NCBI RefSeq assembly: GCF_003955715.1
Contig: NZ_CP034463.1
Span: 4,340,001-4,404,000 of the forward strand
Origin: Streptomyces aquilus
Lineage (GTDB): Bacteria; Actinomycetota; Actinomycetes; Streptomycetales; Streptomycetaceae
DNA: 64,000 nucleotides
Direction: 5' to 3'
Shown: one piece after another, positions 36,297-45,435 of the stretch
How positions within the stretch are numbered: position 1 is the first letter of the stretch
Layout of the letters: every line of letters begins with the position of its first letter
The notes under the pieces: generated by a model
Told to the model about the DNA's origin: nothing
The model's input: only the letters and a program-made list of their open reading frames with translations
Databases searched by the model: none
Translations under genes and position numbers: made by a program

Positions 36297-37451
36297 CTAC
36301 GTGTCCGCGTACTTGGCGTCGGCTGCCGGGTCCAGGGCGAGGCGGTAGCCCCGTTTCACCACCGTCTGGATGAGCTTCGGGGCGCCGAGGGACGTACGGA
36401 GGCGGGCCATGGCCGTTTCCACCGCGTGTTCGTCGCGGCCCGCGCCCGGCAGGGCCCGCAGGAGTTCCGCGCGGGCGACCACCCAGCCGGGCCGGCGGGA
36501 CAGCGCGCGCAGCAGGGACATCCCGGCCGGTGGTACGGGGCGCAGGGCGCCGTCGACGAGGACCGCGTGGCCGCGGATCTCGACGCGGTGGCCGGCGATG
36601 GGCAGGATGCGGGCCCGGGCCGGGAGCTCCTGACAGAGGAGCTGGACGAGCGGGCCGAGGCGGAAGCGCTCGGGCTGGACGGTGTCGACGCCGCGGGCCT
36701 GGAGGGGAAGGGCCGTCACCGGGCCCACGCAGGCCGGGAGGACGTCGTGGTTGAGGGCGGCCAGCAGCTCTGGGAGCAGGCCCCGCTCCTCGGCCCGGCT
36801 CAGGAGCGACGCCGCCGCGGGGGCGCTGGTGAAGGTCAGGGCGTCCAGGCCCCGGGAGACGGTGGCGTCCAGGAGGCGGTCCACCGGGCCGATGTCCTCC
36901 GGTGGCATCCACCGGTAGACCGGCACCCCGAGCACGTCCGCTCCCCCGGCACGGAGCGCCTCCACGAAACCGGGCAGCGGCTCGCCGTGCAGCTGGACGG
37001 CGATACGGCGCCCTTCGACACCTTCCTCCAGCAGCCGGTCCAGCACCTCGGCCATGGACTCGGACGACGGCGACCAGTTCTCGGTCAGCCCGGCGGCCCG
37101 GATCGCGCCCTTCACCTTGGGACCGCGCGCCAGCACCTCGACGCCCCGCAGCCGCTCGAGCAGGTCCTCGCCCAGCCCCCAGCCGTCGGCGGCCTCGATC
37201 CAGCCCCGGAACCCGATCGCGGTCGTGGCCACCACGACATCCGGTACGTCGTCGATGACCTGCTTGGTCGCGGCGAGCAGCTCGCTGTCGTCGGCGAGCT
37301 GCACGATCCGCAGGGCCGGTGCGTGCAGGACGGCGGCTCCCCGTCGCTGCAGCAGTGCGCCCAGCTCGTCGGCCCGGCGCGCGGCTGTCACCCCGACGGT
37401 GAAGCCGGCCAGGGGGCCGTGTTGTTCTGGTCGCTGCTGTTCGTCGTACAT
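36297..37451 (-). CDS. nnaR: HemD-like / winged-helix nitrogen regulator (NnaR type)
   Basis: 384 residues. Residues 15 to about 265 form a uroporphyrinogen-III synthase fold (FTVGVTAARRADELGALLQRRGA; LTFTSAPAAASLL); residues about 285-375 are an OmpR-type winged helix (GMSLLRALSRRPGWVVARAELLR). This fusion is the layout of NnaR, which with GlnR activates nitrate/nitrite assimilation genes in S. coelicolor. The neighbouring narK supports this. It may or may not retain synthase activity. Confidence 0.88.
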   Translation of the reverse strand: MYDEQQRPEQHGPLAGFTVGVTAARRADELGALLQRRGAAVLHAPALRIVQLADDSELLAATKQVIDDVPDVVVATTAIGFRGWIEAADGWGLGEDLLERLRGVEVLARGPKVKGAIRAAGLTENWSPSSESMAEVLDRLLEEGVEGRRIAVQLHGEPLPGFVEALRAGGADVLGVPVYRWMPPEDIGPVDRLLDATVSRGLDALTFTSAPAAASLLSRAEERGLLPELLAALNHDVLPACVGPVTALPLQARGVDTVQPERFRLGPLVQLLCQELPARARILPIAGHRVEIRGHAVLVDGALRPVPPAGMSLLRALSRRPGWVVARAELLRALPGAGRDEHAVETAMARLRTSLGAPKLIQTVVKRGYRLALDPAADAKYADT

Positions 37452-37513
37452 AACTCTCGTCCCGCAGTCGAGTCGTTAGCACCTACACCGGGTGTGGCGG
37501 CACCTGCATGCCG

Positions 37514-37547
37514 ACCGAGCCTGTCAACGGCGCGTGACAGGCTCGGT
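37514..37547 (-). terminator. Terminator after narK
   Basis: A 13-bp stem ACCGAGCCTGTCA/TGACAGGCTCGGT with an ACGGCGCG loop, 26 bases past the narK stop and upstream of nnaR. Confidence 0.85.
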
Positions 37548-37572
37548 TCGGCTTCATTGCGCCGGTGTTACG

Positions 37573-38955
37573 TCACACCTCGGCGTAGCTGAGCTGGGGC
37601 TTCGTCTCGGCGGCAGCCGTCGCCTCCGTCTTGGCGGCCGTGCGGCGAAGGTATACGGCCCACGTCACCGCGAAGCAGAGGGCGTAGTAGACGAGGAAGG
37701 TGACGAAGGCGCCGGTGCCGGAGCCGTTCGACAGGAACGACTGCCGGAAGGCCAGGTTGATGCCCACGCCGCCGAGCGCGCCGACCGCGCCGATGAGCCC
37801 CATGGAGGCGCCGGAGAGCCGGCGGCCGTAGGCGACGGCCTCGTCGCCCTGGAGCCCCTTGGCGAGGGCCTTGGTGTGGAAGATGCCGGGGATCATCTTG
37901 AACGTCGAGCCGTTGCCGACCCCGCTGAGGACGAACAGCACCACGAAGGCGGTGGTGAACAGCGGCAGCGACTTCTGCATGCTGGCGAAGACCAGGACGG
38001 CGGTGGCGGCGCCCATGCCGACGTAGTTGTAGAGGGTGATCTTCGCGCCGCCGTACTTGTCGGCGAGCCAGCCGCCGACCGGCCGGATCAGCGAGCCGAG
38101 CAGCGGGCCGATGAAGGTGACGTACGCGGCCTGGAGCGGCGTACGGCCGAACTGGACCTGGAGCACCTGGCCGAAGGCGAAGGAGAAGCCGATGAAGGAG
38201 CCGAAGGTGCCGATGTAGAGGAAGGACATGATCCAGGTGTGGCCGTCCTTCGCCGAGTCGATGGCGGCACCGGTGTCGTTCTTCACCGTGGCGAGGTTGT
38301 CCATGTACAGCGCGGCGAGGACGGCGGCGACGACGATGAACGGGATGTAGATCCCGAGCAGCACGCGCGGGCCGCCGCTGGCGCCGATGACCGCGAGGGC
38401 GATCAGCTGGATGACCGGGACGCCGATGTTGCCGCCGCCCGCGTTGAGGCCGAGCGCCCACCCCTTCTTACGCAGCGGGAAGAAGGCGTTGATGTTGGTC
38501 ATCGAGGAGGCGAAGTTGCCGCCGCCGATGCCGGCCAGCAGACCCACCAGCAGGAAGGTGGAGAAGGAGGTCCCCGGCTCCATCACGGTGAACGCCGCGA
38601 TGGTCGGGACGAGCAGGAGCCCGGCGGAGACGATGGTCCAGTTCCGGCCGCCGAAGAGGGCCACGGCGAAGGTGTACGGCACGCGGACGACGGCGCCGAC
38701 GAGCGTGACCATCGAGGTCAGCAGGAACTTGTCGGCCGGGGTCAGGCCGTACTCCGGGCCCATGAAGAGCACCAGCACGGACCACATGGTCCAGATCGAG
38801 AATCCGATGTGCTCGGAGAGCACGGAGAAGAGGAGATTGCGGCGGGCGACCTTCTCTCCCGTCTCGTTCCAGAAGGTCTCGTCCTCCGGATCCCACTGCT
38901 GGATCCAGCGGCCGCCCCTGCTCGGGGGTGCGGGGGCTGTGCTAGGGGCTGTCAT
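37573..38955 (-). CDS. narK: Nitrate/nitrite MFS transporter
   Basis: 460 residues, about 12 helices. The nitrate-signature glycine-rich segments are present (GLLAGIGGGNFASSMTNINA; LGLNAGGGNIGVPV). The N-terminal cytoplasmic stretch WIQQWDPEDETFWNETGEKVARRNL is typical of actinobacterial NarK2-like proteins. It imports nitrate or exports nitrite. Start ATG 38955. It is next to nnaR, which probably regulates it. Confidence 0.94.
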   Translation of the reverse strand: MTAPSTAPAPPSRGGRWIQQWDPEDETFWNETGEKVARRNLLFSVLSEHIGFSIWTMWSVLVLFMGPEYGLTPADKFLLTSMVTLVGAVVRVPYTFAVALFGGRNWTIVSAGLLLVPTIAAFTVMEPGTSFSTFLLVGLLAGIGGGNFASSMTNINAFFPLRKKGWALGLNAGGGNIGVPVIQLIALAVIGASGGPRVLLGIYIPFIVVAAVLAALYMDNLATVKNDTGAAIDSAKDGHTWIMSFLYIGTFGSFIGFSFAFGQVLQVQFGRTPLQAAYVTFIGPLLGSLIRPVGGWLADKYGGAKITLYNYVGMGAATAVLVFASMQKSLPLFTTAFVVLFVLSGVGNGSTFKMIPGIFHTKALAKGLQGDEAVAYGRRLSGASMGLIGAVGALGGVGINLAFRQSFLSNGSGTGAFVTFLVYYALCFAVTWAVYLRRTAAKTEATAAAETKPQLSYAEV

Positions 38956-39162
38956 GACGCCTCCACGGTGCTTCGGGGCTCGGGGCTCTCTGAGCGGCTG
39001 GTTCCCGAAGGTAGGGAGGGCGCGTTTCCTCGCTGTGGCAGTGAGTGACCGGAAGGGAACTTTGCTCTCACCCGGCGGGTGGGCGGGATGAGAGGTACTT
39101 GCGGCCCTTTGTTACGAACGGCTCCCAGCGGCGCGGGCCGCCCCCGGAGGTCACCCCCGAGG

Positions 39163-40065
39163 TCAGCCCTGAGGCGCCTGCCAGTTGGGGTTCTGCTGGG
39201 GGTAGGGCTGCGGGGCCTGCGGCTGCTGCGGGTACGGCTGCTGGTGGGGGTAGGGCTGTTGGGGGGCGTACGGGCCGGGGGCGGCCGGGGGCTGCTGGGG
39301 GTAGCCGTAGGCCTGGGGCTGGGGCTGGGGCTGGGCGTAGCCGGGCTGAGGCGGGTACGGCTGCTGACCGTACCCGGGCTGGGGCTGCTGGCCGTACCCC
39401 GGCTGCTGACCGTACCCGGGCTGGGGCTGCTGACCGTACGGACCGGCGGCGAAGGGATTCGCCTGCCCCGGCACCTGAGCGCCCGGCGGCAGATACCGCA
39501 CCCGCCCGCCCTCGTCGGTGACCGGCATGAACCCGGCGGCCTGGAGCCGGCCGGCGAACTTGACGTTGCGCTTGCCGTTGACGACGAAGCCGACGCCGAT
39601 CACCGCGAGGAGCACGACCCAGATGACGGCCGCGGCAACGAAGTCCTCGGACTGGCCGCCGAAGCGGTACGCGAGGACCAGGCAGGCGACGCTGGCACCG
39701 GCGACGGCGTAGCCCAGGCGCTTCTTGGCCTGTCCGGTGAGGTCGAAGTTGATCCGGGCCTTGAGGAGTTCGAAGGCGTCGGGGACGAGGGGCGGCACGG
39801 AAACCCCGTCACCGGCGTTCGGATACTGCGCCCAGTTCTGCGCGGCGCGGGCGCGGGCCTGCGGGCTGGGGTCGGGGACGAGGAGCATGACGAGGGCGTT
39901 GTTGCGGCCGCCGCCCTGGCGTACGTCGGCGTACTCGTACCCGAACTGCTGGGCGATGAAGGCGAGTCGGGCGAGCTTCTTCACCGAGGCCATGGGGCTG
40001 GTGAGTTCGACTGGCTCGCCGCTCGCCATCAGCCGCAGCATCTTCTGCACTTGCCGCTTGCTCAT
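39163..40065 (-). CDS. Membrane protein with Pro/Gln/Gly/Tyr-rich tail
   Basis: 300 residues. Residues 1-105 are a soluble domain (MSKRQVQKMLRLMASGEPVE), two transmembrane helices follow (about 115-165), and the C-terminal 95 residues are PGYGQQ/PYPQQ repeats, probably disordered. No function is recognised; the family is conserved in Streptomyces. Start ATG 40065 after GGGGAGCGGG. The repetitive codons create tandem DNA repeats at 39180-39440. Confidence 0.8.
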   Translation of the reverse strand: MSKRQVQKMLRLMASGEPVELTSPMASVKKLARLAFIAQQFGYEYADVRQGGGRNNALVMLLVPDPSPQARARAAQNWAQYPNAGDGVSVPPLVPDAFELLKARINFDLTGQAKKRLGYAVAGASVACLVLAYRFGGQSEDFVAAAVIWVVLLAVIGVGFVVNGKRNVKFAGRLQAAGFMPVTDEGGRVRYLPPGAQVPGQANPFAAGPYGQQPQPGYGQQPGYGQQPQPGYGQQPYPPQPGYAQPQPQPQAYGYPQQPPAAPGPYAPQQPYPHQQPYPQQPQAPQPYPQQNPNWQAPQG

Positions 40066-40237
40066 CGCCGTCCCGCTCCCCACCGGCCCCTTCGGGCCAC
40101 CCCGTTCACTTCCGCAACCGGGGCAGTCTCGCATGCCGTATGCCACGGGGACACCGCTGTCCCCCGCGGTTTACGGGATCTTGGCGTGCGCACCCATGCC
40201 GGTAATCTCTGGGTCACGTGTGATCTGTGGGGGGACT

Positions 40238-40909
40238 GTGCGAAGTAGAGCGGTGGCGGTGCTGGCGTGCCTGTTGGTGGCCGGGTGCTCAGGCGGCGGC
40301 GAGGACAAGCGCTCCGGTCAGGAGATCCTCGACGAGGCGAACAAGACGATGAGCGGGCTGACGTCCGTGACCGTCGAGGGGACGACCACCAACCCGGAGG
40401 GCAAGGGTTTCACCGGCCGCATCACGACCGACCTCCACAGCAGGTGCACCTCGAAGACCACCTGGAACTGGAACAAGGCCGCCCTGGAACAGATCCGGAT
40501 CGGCAAGACGGACTACGTCCGCCCGAACCGCGCGTACATCGAGTGGTGGTCGGACAAGCCCATGAGCGGACCCCAGAACACCTGGATCAAGACCCCCACG
40601 AGCAAGGCCGAGCCGGGCGACGGGCTGGCCGCCTGTCCCCGGGACTTCTCCTCCTTCGGCACGGCGAAGAGGGGCGAGCCGACCGAGGTCGACGGCAAGG
40701 CGGCGATCGCGGTGATCGTGACGGACAAGTCGGTGCGGACGGGGAAGTACACGTTCTACGTGGCGACGGAGGGCAAGCCGTACCTGTTGAAGGTCGTGTA
40801 CAAGGGGACGGACTTCCACACGACGACCACGTACGGCGCCTTCAACAAGCCCTTGGACGTGAAGCCGCCGACGAAGGTGCTGGACACGGGGGCCTTGGAC
40901 CCTTCGTGA
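40238..40909 (+). CDS. Secreted lipoprotein (LppX/LprG-like fold suspected)
   Basis: 223 residues from GTG 40238 with a G-rich Shine-Dalgarno. Signal and lipobox LVAGC are followed by a GGGEDKRSGQ linker. The body (DEANKTMSGLTSVTVEGTTT; RIGKTDYVRPNRAYIEWW) has the alternating strand pattern of the LppX_LprAFG-type fold that binds lipids in actinobacteria. No partner genes are obvious. Confidence 0.8.
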   Translation: MRSRAVAVLACLLVAGCSGGGEDKRSGQEILDEANKTMSGLTSVTVEGTTTNPEGKGFTGRITTDLHSRCTSKTTWNWNKAALEQIRIGKTDYVRPNRAYIEWWSDKPMSGPQNTWIKTPTSKAEPGDGLAACPRDFSSFGTAKRGEPTEVDGKAAIAVIVTDKSVRTGKYTFYVATEGKPYLLKVVYKGTDFHTTTTYGAFNKPLDVKPPTKVLDTGALDPS

Positions 40910-40929
40910 GAGCCGATTCAGCGCCCGGC

Positions 40930-41095
40930 CTACCTCCCACCCACCTCGAACCAGAGCAGTTTCCCGGCCCCCCGATCGAGCAACCCGTCGCCGAGAGCCC
41001 ACCCACCCCAGGAGTCGGCGTACTCCTGGACGAGCAGCAGCCCCCGCCCACCCTCGGCCTCGACCGCGACGGGCGGAACCCGATCACCGGGTGCC
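40930..41095 (-). pseudogene. C-terminal fragment of an HATPase (anti-sigma regulatory) protein
   Basis: About 55 residues ending at a TAG (40930-40932). EAEGGRGLLLVQEYADSWG and the final KLLWFEV match the G-box and last strand of the small ATP-binding regulators abundant in Streptomyces. The N-terminal two thirds are missing: the frame runs into integrase-coding DNA at about 41095. It appears to be an ordinary resident gene clipped by the adjacent element. Confidence 0.7.
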
Positions 41096-41096
41096 C

Positions 41097-42238
41097 TGGC
41101 CAAACTCACCGCGAAGATCGCCGCCAGCAACCGCGGCCTCCCCGTACTCTCCGCGCAAGGCAGCGTGTCCGCGTACCTGACCTAATTGGCTGGAGAACGT
41201 CGGCGTCCACCAGCTCCACGAGAACACCCACACCCGCTACACGGCCTGCGTGAACCGGTACCTCGTCCCCGGCCAGGGCAAGAAGAAGCTCGCCAAGCTC
41301 ACCGCCAAGGACGTCCGCACCCGGCTCAACCAGCTCCGCACCACCTGCCAGTGCTGCTGGCGCGGCATCGACGCCCGGCGTAATGAACCCCGTTGCTGCG
41401 CCGTCGGAGCATGCTGCTCCAAGCGGCTCTCTCCGCTGACACTGACCTACATCCACTCCGTGCTCAATCCGCACTTGAACACGCTCTCCGCGAGGAAGAG
41501 ATCCCGCGCAACGTCGCCCGCAACAGCCGCACCGGCACACTCCGCCCCCGACGCTTCGAACCCCTCACCACCGACGAAGCCCGCCAGTTCCTCACAGCCG
41601 CCCGCGGACACCGGCTCCATGCCCTGTTCGAACTCGCGCTCCACACTGGACTCCGCAAAGGCGAACTCCTCGGCCTGCGCTGGGAAGACCTCGACCTCGA
41701 CCGGAGCACGACTGCCATCCGCCGCACCCTCCAGCGCACCAACACGGGCGGACTCACCACATTGCCCACCAAGACCCGGGCCTCCGAACGCCGCATCGCC
41801 CTACCGACGCCGTGCCTGCGCTCTCTCAAACAGCACCGCGCCCGACAACTCCAGGAACGCGAAGCGGCGGGGACGGGCTGGAAGGACAGCGGCTACGTCT
41901 TCACCAGCCCCGACGGTGCCCCGGTCGAAAGGTCCACCCTCACCCGCCACTTCAACGCCCTGCTCCGCCGGGCCAGACTCCGCCGCATCCGGTTCCACGA
42001 CCTCCGCCACTCGGCGGCCACCCTCCTCCTGGAACAAGGAGTGGAACTCGTCGTGATCAAGGAACTGTTGGGCCACGCCCACATCGGCGCCACCGCTACC
42101 GTCTACGCCCACGTCCGGCTCCGTCTCCAGCGCGACGCCATCGACCTCCTCGGCCACGCCCTCCGCAACCCCGCCGAGATCACCGGCAAGCCCGACGATG
42201 GCGACGCACCACCGCTCTGCGCGGCCCCCGTCCGCTGA
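41097..42238 (+). pseudogene. Tyrosine-type integrase, double-frameshifted
   Basis: The protein can be read across three segments. The first is an N-terminal segment ending at an in-frame TAA (41183). The second, WLENVGVHQLHENTHTRYTA onward, is shifted by one base. At 41466, where CTCAA(A)TCC has lost one A, the frame returns to the original and SALEHALREEEIPRNVARN onward continues to 42238. The catalytic Arg (TGLRKGELLGL), HDLRH and Tyr (TATVYAHV) are all intact. A 281-aa frame from 41393 could make a catalytic-only product. Related to phage/ICE integrases of Streptomyces. Confidence 0.88.
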
Positions 42239-42269
42239 CGTTGCCGTCAACTACTGCCGTCACGGCACG

Positions 42270-42306
42270 CTGAAGCCCCGCCGGGCACTGCCTGGCGGGG
42301 CTTCAG
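42270..42306. terminator. Hairpin after the integrase remnant
   Basis: CTGAAGCCCCGCC pairs with GGCGGGGCTTCAG (13 bp, 11-base loop), followed by ATTTG. It separates the integrase from the convergent immunity gene and may terminate both. Confidence 0.7.
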
Positions 42307-42325
42307 ATTTGCGTGTGTACGTGAG

Positions 42326-42673
42326 CTACTGGCCCCCGATGGACTCGCGGAACCGCCGCACCTCAGAGACGGTCGTCGACCACTCAGAAATTTGGTTCCC
42401 GTCCTCGTCAACCAAACTCCGAGCCTCCACATATCGCCAAGGCTCTTGCGGATTGAACTCTTCTTCGAGGCCATCCAGGAAGATGATCGAATTTTGCACG
42501 TGGACAGATTCCCCTTCCCGGTAAATGGGCCAGCAGAAGATGAAGTTAGCGGTCTCCGGGTCTGTGATCGAAGAGATGAGGCACGAGGTCGAATTGTCGC
42601 TCGCCTCAAGCTCCCTCAGGGCTCTCTCCCAACTTCGAGAGTAGTCAGCCACCGTCCAGAAGATCAGGTCCAT
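42326..42673 (-). CDS. CdiI_2-type immunity protein
   Basis: 115 residues. The diagnostic CdiI_2 core is present: SSITDPETANFIFCWPIYRE, then VQNSIIFLDGLEEEFNP and DGNQISEWSTT. Members neutralise the toxic tip of contact-dependent or polymorphic toxins. Codon use is less GC-biased than the flanking genes (AAT, ATT and TTT are frequent), which fits recent transfer. It lies downstream of the toxin tip with one gene between. Confidence 0.85.
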   Translation of the reverse strand: MDLIFWTVADYSRSWERALRELEASDNSTSCLISSITDPETANFIFCWPIYREGESVHVQNSIIFLDGLEEEFNPQEPWRYVEARSLVDEDGNQISEWSTTVSEVRRFRESIGGQ

Positions 42674-42811
42674 CGGGAATTATTCTGAGAAATCCCCGAC
42701 CGTGACCCTACCGGTAGCCTCGGAAGGCGACGAGACGCCACCCTCCGAGGCGGGATAACCGATCACTTCGATCGCGAATCGGCTATTCCTTGAGAGAGCT
42801 GCTACTCCGCC

Positions 42812-43675
42812 TCACCCCTCACCAGGGCTCTCCCATGCTGCTCTGACTACGCCATCTGAATCCGGCACCACGGCGCACCACCCAGCCAAGGCCGCATCCG
42901 CCAGCATGAACGAAAATCCCCTGCCAGCTACTTCGGCGAGACTATCGGCCCCTCCTGGGTGGGCGCGGTAAATAAGTTGGCCAGGCGTGAGCGGGGCTTC
43001 GAACGCAGTGAAATCTTCGTCCAATAGCCCTGCATCGAGCCGCAGGTCCGGGTTTGCGACGACGCAGAGGAGCGAGCGAGACCGTACAACCTGTGCCACC
43101 TCCGTCATATTTCCCGCAGTCACCCGGAACCATCGGCAGCCGTAAGCGCCGTGCGCCCAGCGCTCGCACAAGAGCACTAGCCCATCAGCCGCCGCTCGAA
43201 CCGAGTCCCAAAACTCGTCATCCACGACGCCATCGACAAGTCTTGGTTCCTCCTCCGGGTCCGGTTCCGATGTGCGCCACTCAAGAGACAGGTTGTCGCC
43301 AGTGAGCCCGGTAAGCGAATTGGCTACCGCTGGATCCATTGAGAGATGGATGGCCCCATCCCATCCCGACTCGACGCGAAGCCGCCCCGGCGTGATCAGT
43401 CGGCAGTACGGCCCGAACCCAGCCGCCATCCGCTCAGCGAGATCTATCGCCTCCGCCGGGCTGGCCTGCATCCCGTTGCGGAGCCTCCAGTACCGGTCAG
43501 GGAGCGGTTCGCTGACCAGCAGCTCACTGACCTCAAGATGGTCAGCTCCGCATTCCTCGATCACCACGTTGAGCAACCTCCGCAAATCCGCCGCGTAGGC
43601 ACTCCAGGCCGGCGCCTCTGCCAGGGAGGCGCGCACATGCTGGTCGCTCGGGCTGACGACTAGCTCGGCTGTCAT
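42812..43675 (-). CDS. Unknown protein coupled to the toxin tip, candidate immunity protein
   Basis: 287 residues, no named family seen. It is acidic, with no membrane segments; VIEECGADHLEVSELLVSE and VDDEFWDSVRAAADGLVLLCERW are the more ordered parts. The ATG at 43675 overlaps the toxin-tip stop (ATGA), the standard toxin-immunity coupling; a GTG at 43687 would extend it by four residues. The A/T content is higher than the genome norm. Confidence 0.75.
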   Translation of the reverse strand: MTAELVVSPSDQHVRASLAEAPAWSAYAADLRRLLNVVIEECGADHLEVSELLVSEPLPDRYWRLRNGMQASPAEAIDLAERMAAGFGPYCRLITPGRLRVESGWDGAIHLSMDPAVANSLTGLTGDNLSLEWRTSEPDPEEEPRLVDGVVDDEFWDSVRAAADGLVLLCERWAHGAYGCRWFRVTAGNMTEVAQVVRSRSLLCVVANPDLRLDAGLLDEDFTAFEAPLTPGQLIYRAHPGGADSLAEVAGRGFSFMLADAALAGWCAVVPDSDGVVRAAWESPGEG

Positions 43676-44103
43676 TTGGCTAGCCACTTGAGACCCAACA
43701 CCTCTCCTGTCGGGGATACATCCAGCCCATACGTTCCGTCCCGAGCCGAATCCTTCGTCGACTGGAAAGGATTACGGAAGCTGGCACCCTTGAATACCGC
43801 CTGCTTGTTATGCCCGGTCCGATCGTAGGTGATATATCGAGGTTGACCACCTCCAGCCTTCTTGTTCTCCCAAATTGGGGCCCCGCCTGCAGACTTCATT
43901 TTGGTCTTCGTGTACCCCAAGAAATTCGCAACATCGTCGGACTGTGCACGCGTGAGCGAGTTGCAGTTGCTGTTGTGAACGAGAACCGGCGTCTGCCCAG
44001 CGAGTACATAGTACGTATGCAGGTCATCAACCGTCAGGTTGTACGTACGCGCATCTCCGCTGAAGCCCCGGTTCCCGGTGACGATGACAACGGCACCGAC
44101 GAT
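43672..44103 (-). pseudogene. Orphan polymorphic-toxin tip: end of a pretoxin Hint domain plus Ntox21-like toxin
   Basis: Open frame without a start, bounded upstream by TAG (44104-44106). It reads GDARTYNLTVDDLHTYYVLA, then TPVLVHNS, the hallmark C-terminal end of Hint domains in RHS-type and other secreted toxins. An 85-residue toxin follows: FLGYTKTKMKSAGGAPIW, RYITYDRTGHNKQAVFK and GTYGLDVSPTGEVLG, resembling the Ntox21 toxin C-terminal domain. The delivery part is missing. A TTG at 43920 could start the bare toxin. It is coupled to the downstream immunity candidate. Confidence 0.8.
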
Positions 44104-44844
44104 CTACCGCCCTTTGTCGCAGCGCCCAAGGGCCACTTCAAGGGGGCGTTGATCACCCACAACGGCGACATCTACGGCGGTGACGGCCTCCAAGACCTCG
44201 TCGTACGGTTCGGAAGCAGACTCTGGGTCTACCCGGGCGACGGCTACGGCGCCGTCAACATCGACCGGCGGCAGGAGATCCTGCTCCCCGCTGGGGCCCC
44301 GAGCCCTTCGGTCCTCACCCAGATCCTTGCGGCGGGCGACATCACCGGCGACGGCCGTACCGACTTCTTCGCCACCGCAGGCGACGAGCTGTGGGCCTTC
44401 ACCGGGTACCACGGGGCCACCGTCGACCAGGCGATCCGCCTGTCCGCCACCGGATGGACCAGCCGGGACCTGGTGACCGTCATGGACGTCAGCGGGGACG
44501 GTGTCGCCGACATGATCTACCGCACCGACGCATCGGGGCGCCTGCTGTTCCGCAAGGGCATCGCCGCCGCCGGTGGCGGGACCGATCTCGACTCGCTGGC
44601 GTCCGCGGCGAACTCCTCGGGCGGCGTCGACACCGAGTACGGCGCCTCCGGCTGGTTCAGCACCGACATTCCGCTGCTCATGGGCACGCCGGACGCCAAC
44701 AGTGACGGCACTCCCGACATCTGGGCCGTGCGGCCCAACGGCTCCGTACGGTTCTACGTCGGCAGCAAGACCGCGGGGACGGGCCCCGGAACGGAGGTCG
44801 TCGGAGCCAACGACTACTGGCAGAAGCGCATCGGTATCGGCTGA
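44040..44844 (+). pseudogene. Truncated C-terminal part of an FG-GAP/VCBS-repeat surface protein
   Basis: The open frame runs from 43810, but similarity begins near 44060 (VPGDDDNGTDDLPPF). About 260 residues follow with FG-GAP/VCBS calcium-loop repeats: DITGDGRTDFFATAGDELW, DVSGDGVADMIYRTD and DANSDGTPDIWAVRPNGSV. These are seven-bladed propeller units of large secreted Streptomyces proteins. Signal peptide and N-terminal domains are absent, and the 5' end abuts the oppositely oriented toxin tip. Treated as a remnant. Confidence 0.8.
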
Positions 44845-44904
44845 TGTCGACGGACCGCCGCGCGGCTATCCTCTACCGGACCCCGCAGAGGAATGGGAGA
44901 GTCC

Positions 44905-45435
44905 ATGTCCGCCGAGTCGAGGGCCGAGGGGCCGCGCGCGACGCAGTCCGGTGCGCGGCGCTCTGTTGCCGGAAATGTCGCCTTCGGGGTCGGTGTCGTC
45001 GTCGTGCTGGCGGCCATGGCGCTCGGCGTGTACGCGGCCGTGGCGCTGCTCGGGGACGCGGTGGATCGGGCGCCGCTGTCCGATGTCGTGCCGGAGGACG
45101 GGCGGATCGCCTTCGTCATCGGCGGGATCGCCGTCGGGGGCGTCACCGGGCTGATGGTGCCGGTGATCGTCTTCGGGATGTTCAAGGGGGGCGAGGAGCG
45201 GGTCGGTCTCGGGGCCGCCCTGCGGAAGATCCTCGCCGTGCTCGTCTTCGACGTGTATCTGCTGGTCGTCGCCCTCCTGGTCAGCCAGCTCGGCTGGGTG
45301 TTGCCCAAGGGGCTCGTCAACGTCCTCGGCGTCTTCGCCGTCGGCTTCAGCTGGATGCCGCTCGCGATGCTGCCGTGGGAGCGGTTCGGGCTCGGGGAGC
45401 CTCCGATCAAGCGGCGGTCACGTCAGGCGGAGTGA
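44905..45435 (+). CDS. Four-helix membrane protein of unknown function
   Basis: 176 residues from ATG 44905, which has GGGAG five bases upstream; ATG 44893 is an alternative. About four transmembrane helices (for example VAFGVGVVVVLAAMALGVYA and ILAVLVFDVYLLVVALLV) and a basic C-terminus. Its last 18 bases overlap the end of the convergent T7SS-locus gene. No family recognised. Confidence 0.75.
   Translation: MSAESRAEGPRATQSGARRSVAGNVAFGVGVVVVLAAMALGVYAAVALLGDAVDRAPLSDVVPEDGRIAFVIGGIAVGGVTGLMVPVIVFGMFKGGEERVGLGAALRKILAVLVFDVYLLVVALLVSQLGWVLPKGLVNVLGVFAVGFSWMPLAMLPWERFGLGEPPIKRRSRQAE

Noticed and set aside
38956..39060. GlnR box upstream of narK
   Set aside because: GTCAC and GAAAC-like elements are present but their spacing does not match the consensus, so I did not annotate a site.
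43810..44060. N-terminal part of the plus-strand VCBS open frame
   Set aside because: This stretch is antisense to the Hint/toxin tip and shows no VCBS features; similarity begins only near 44060.
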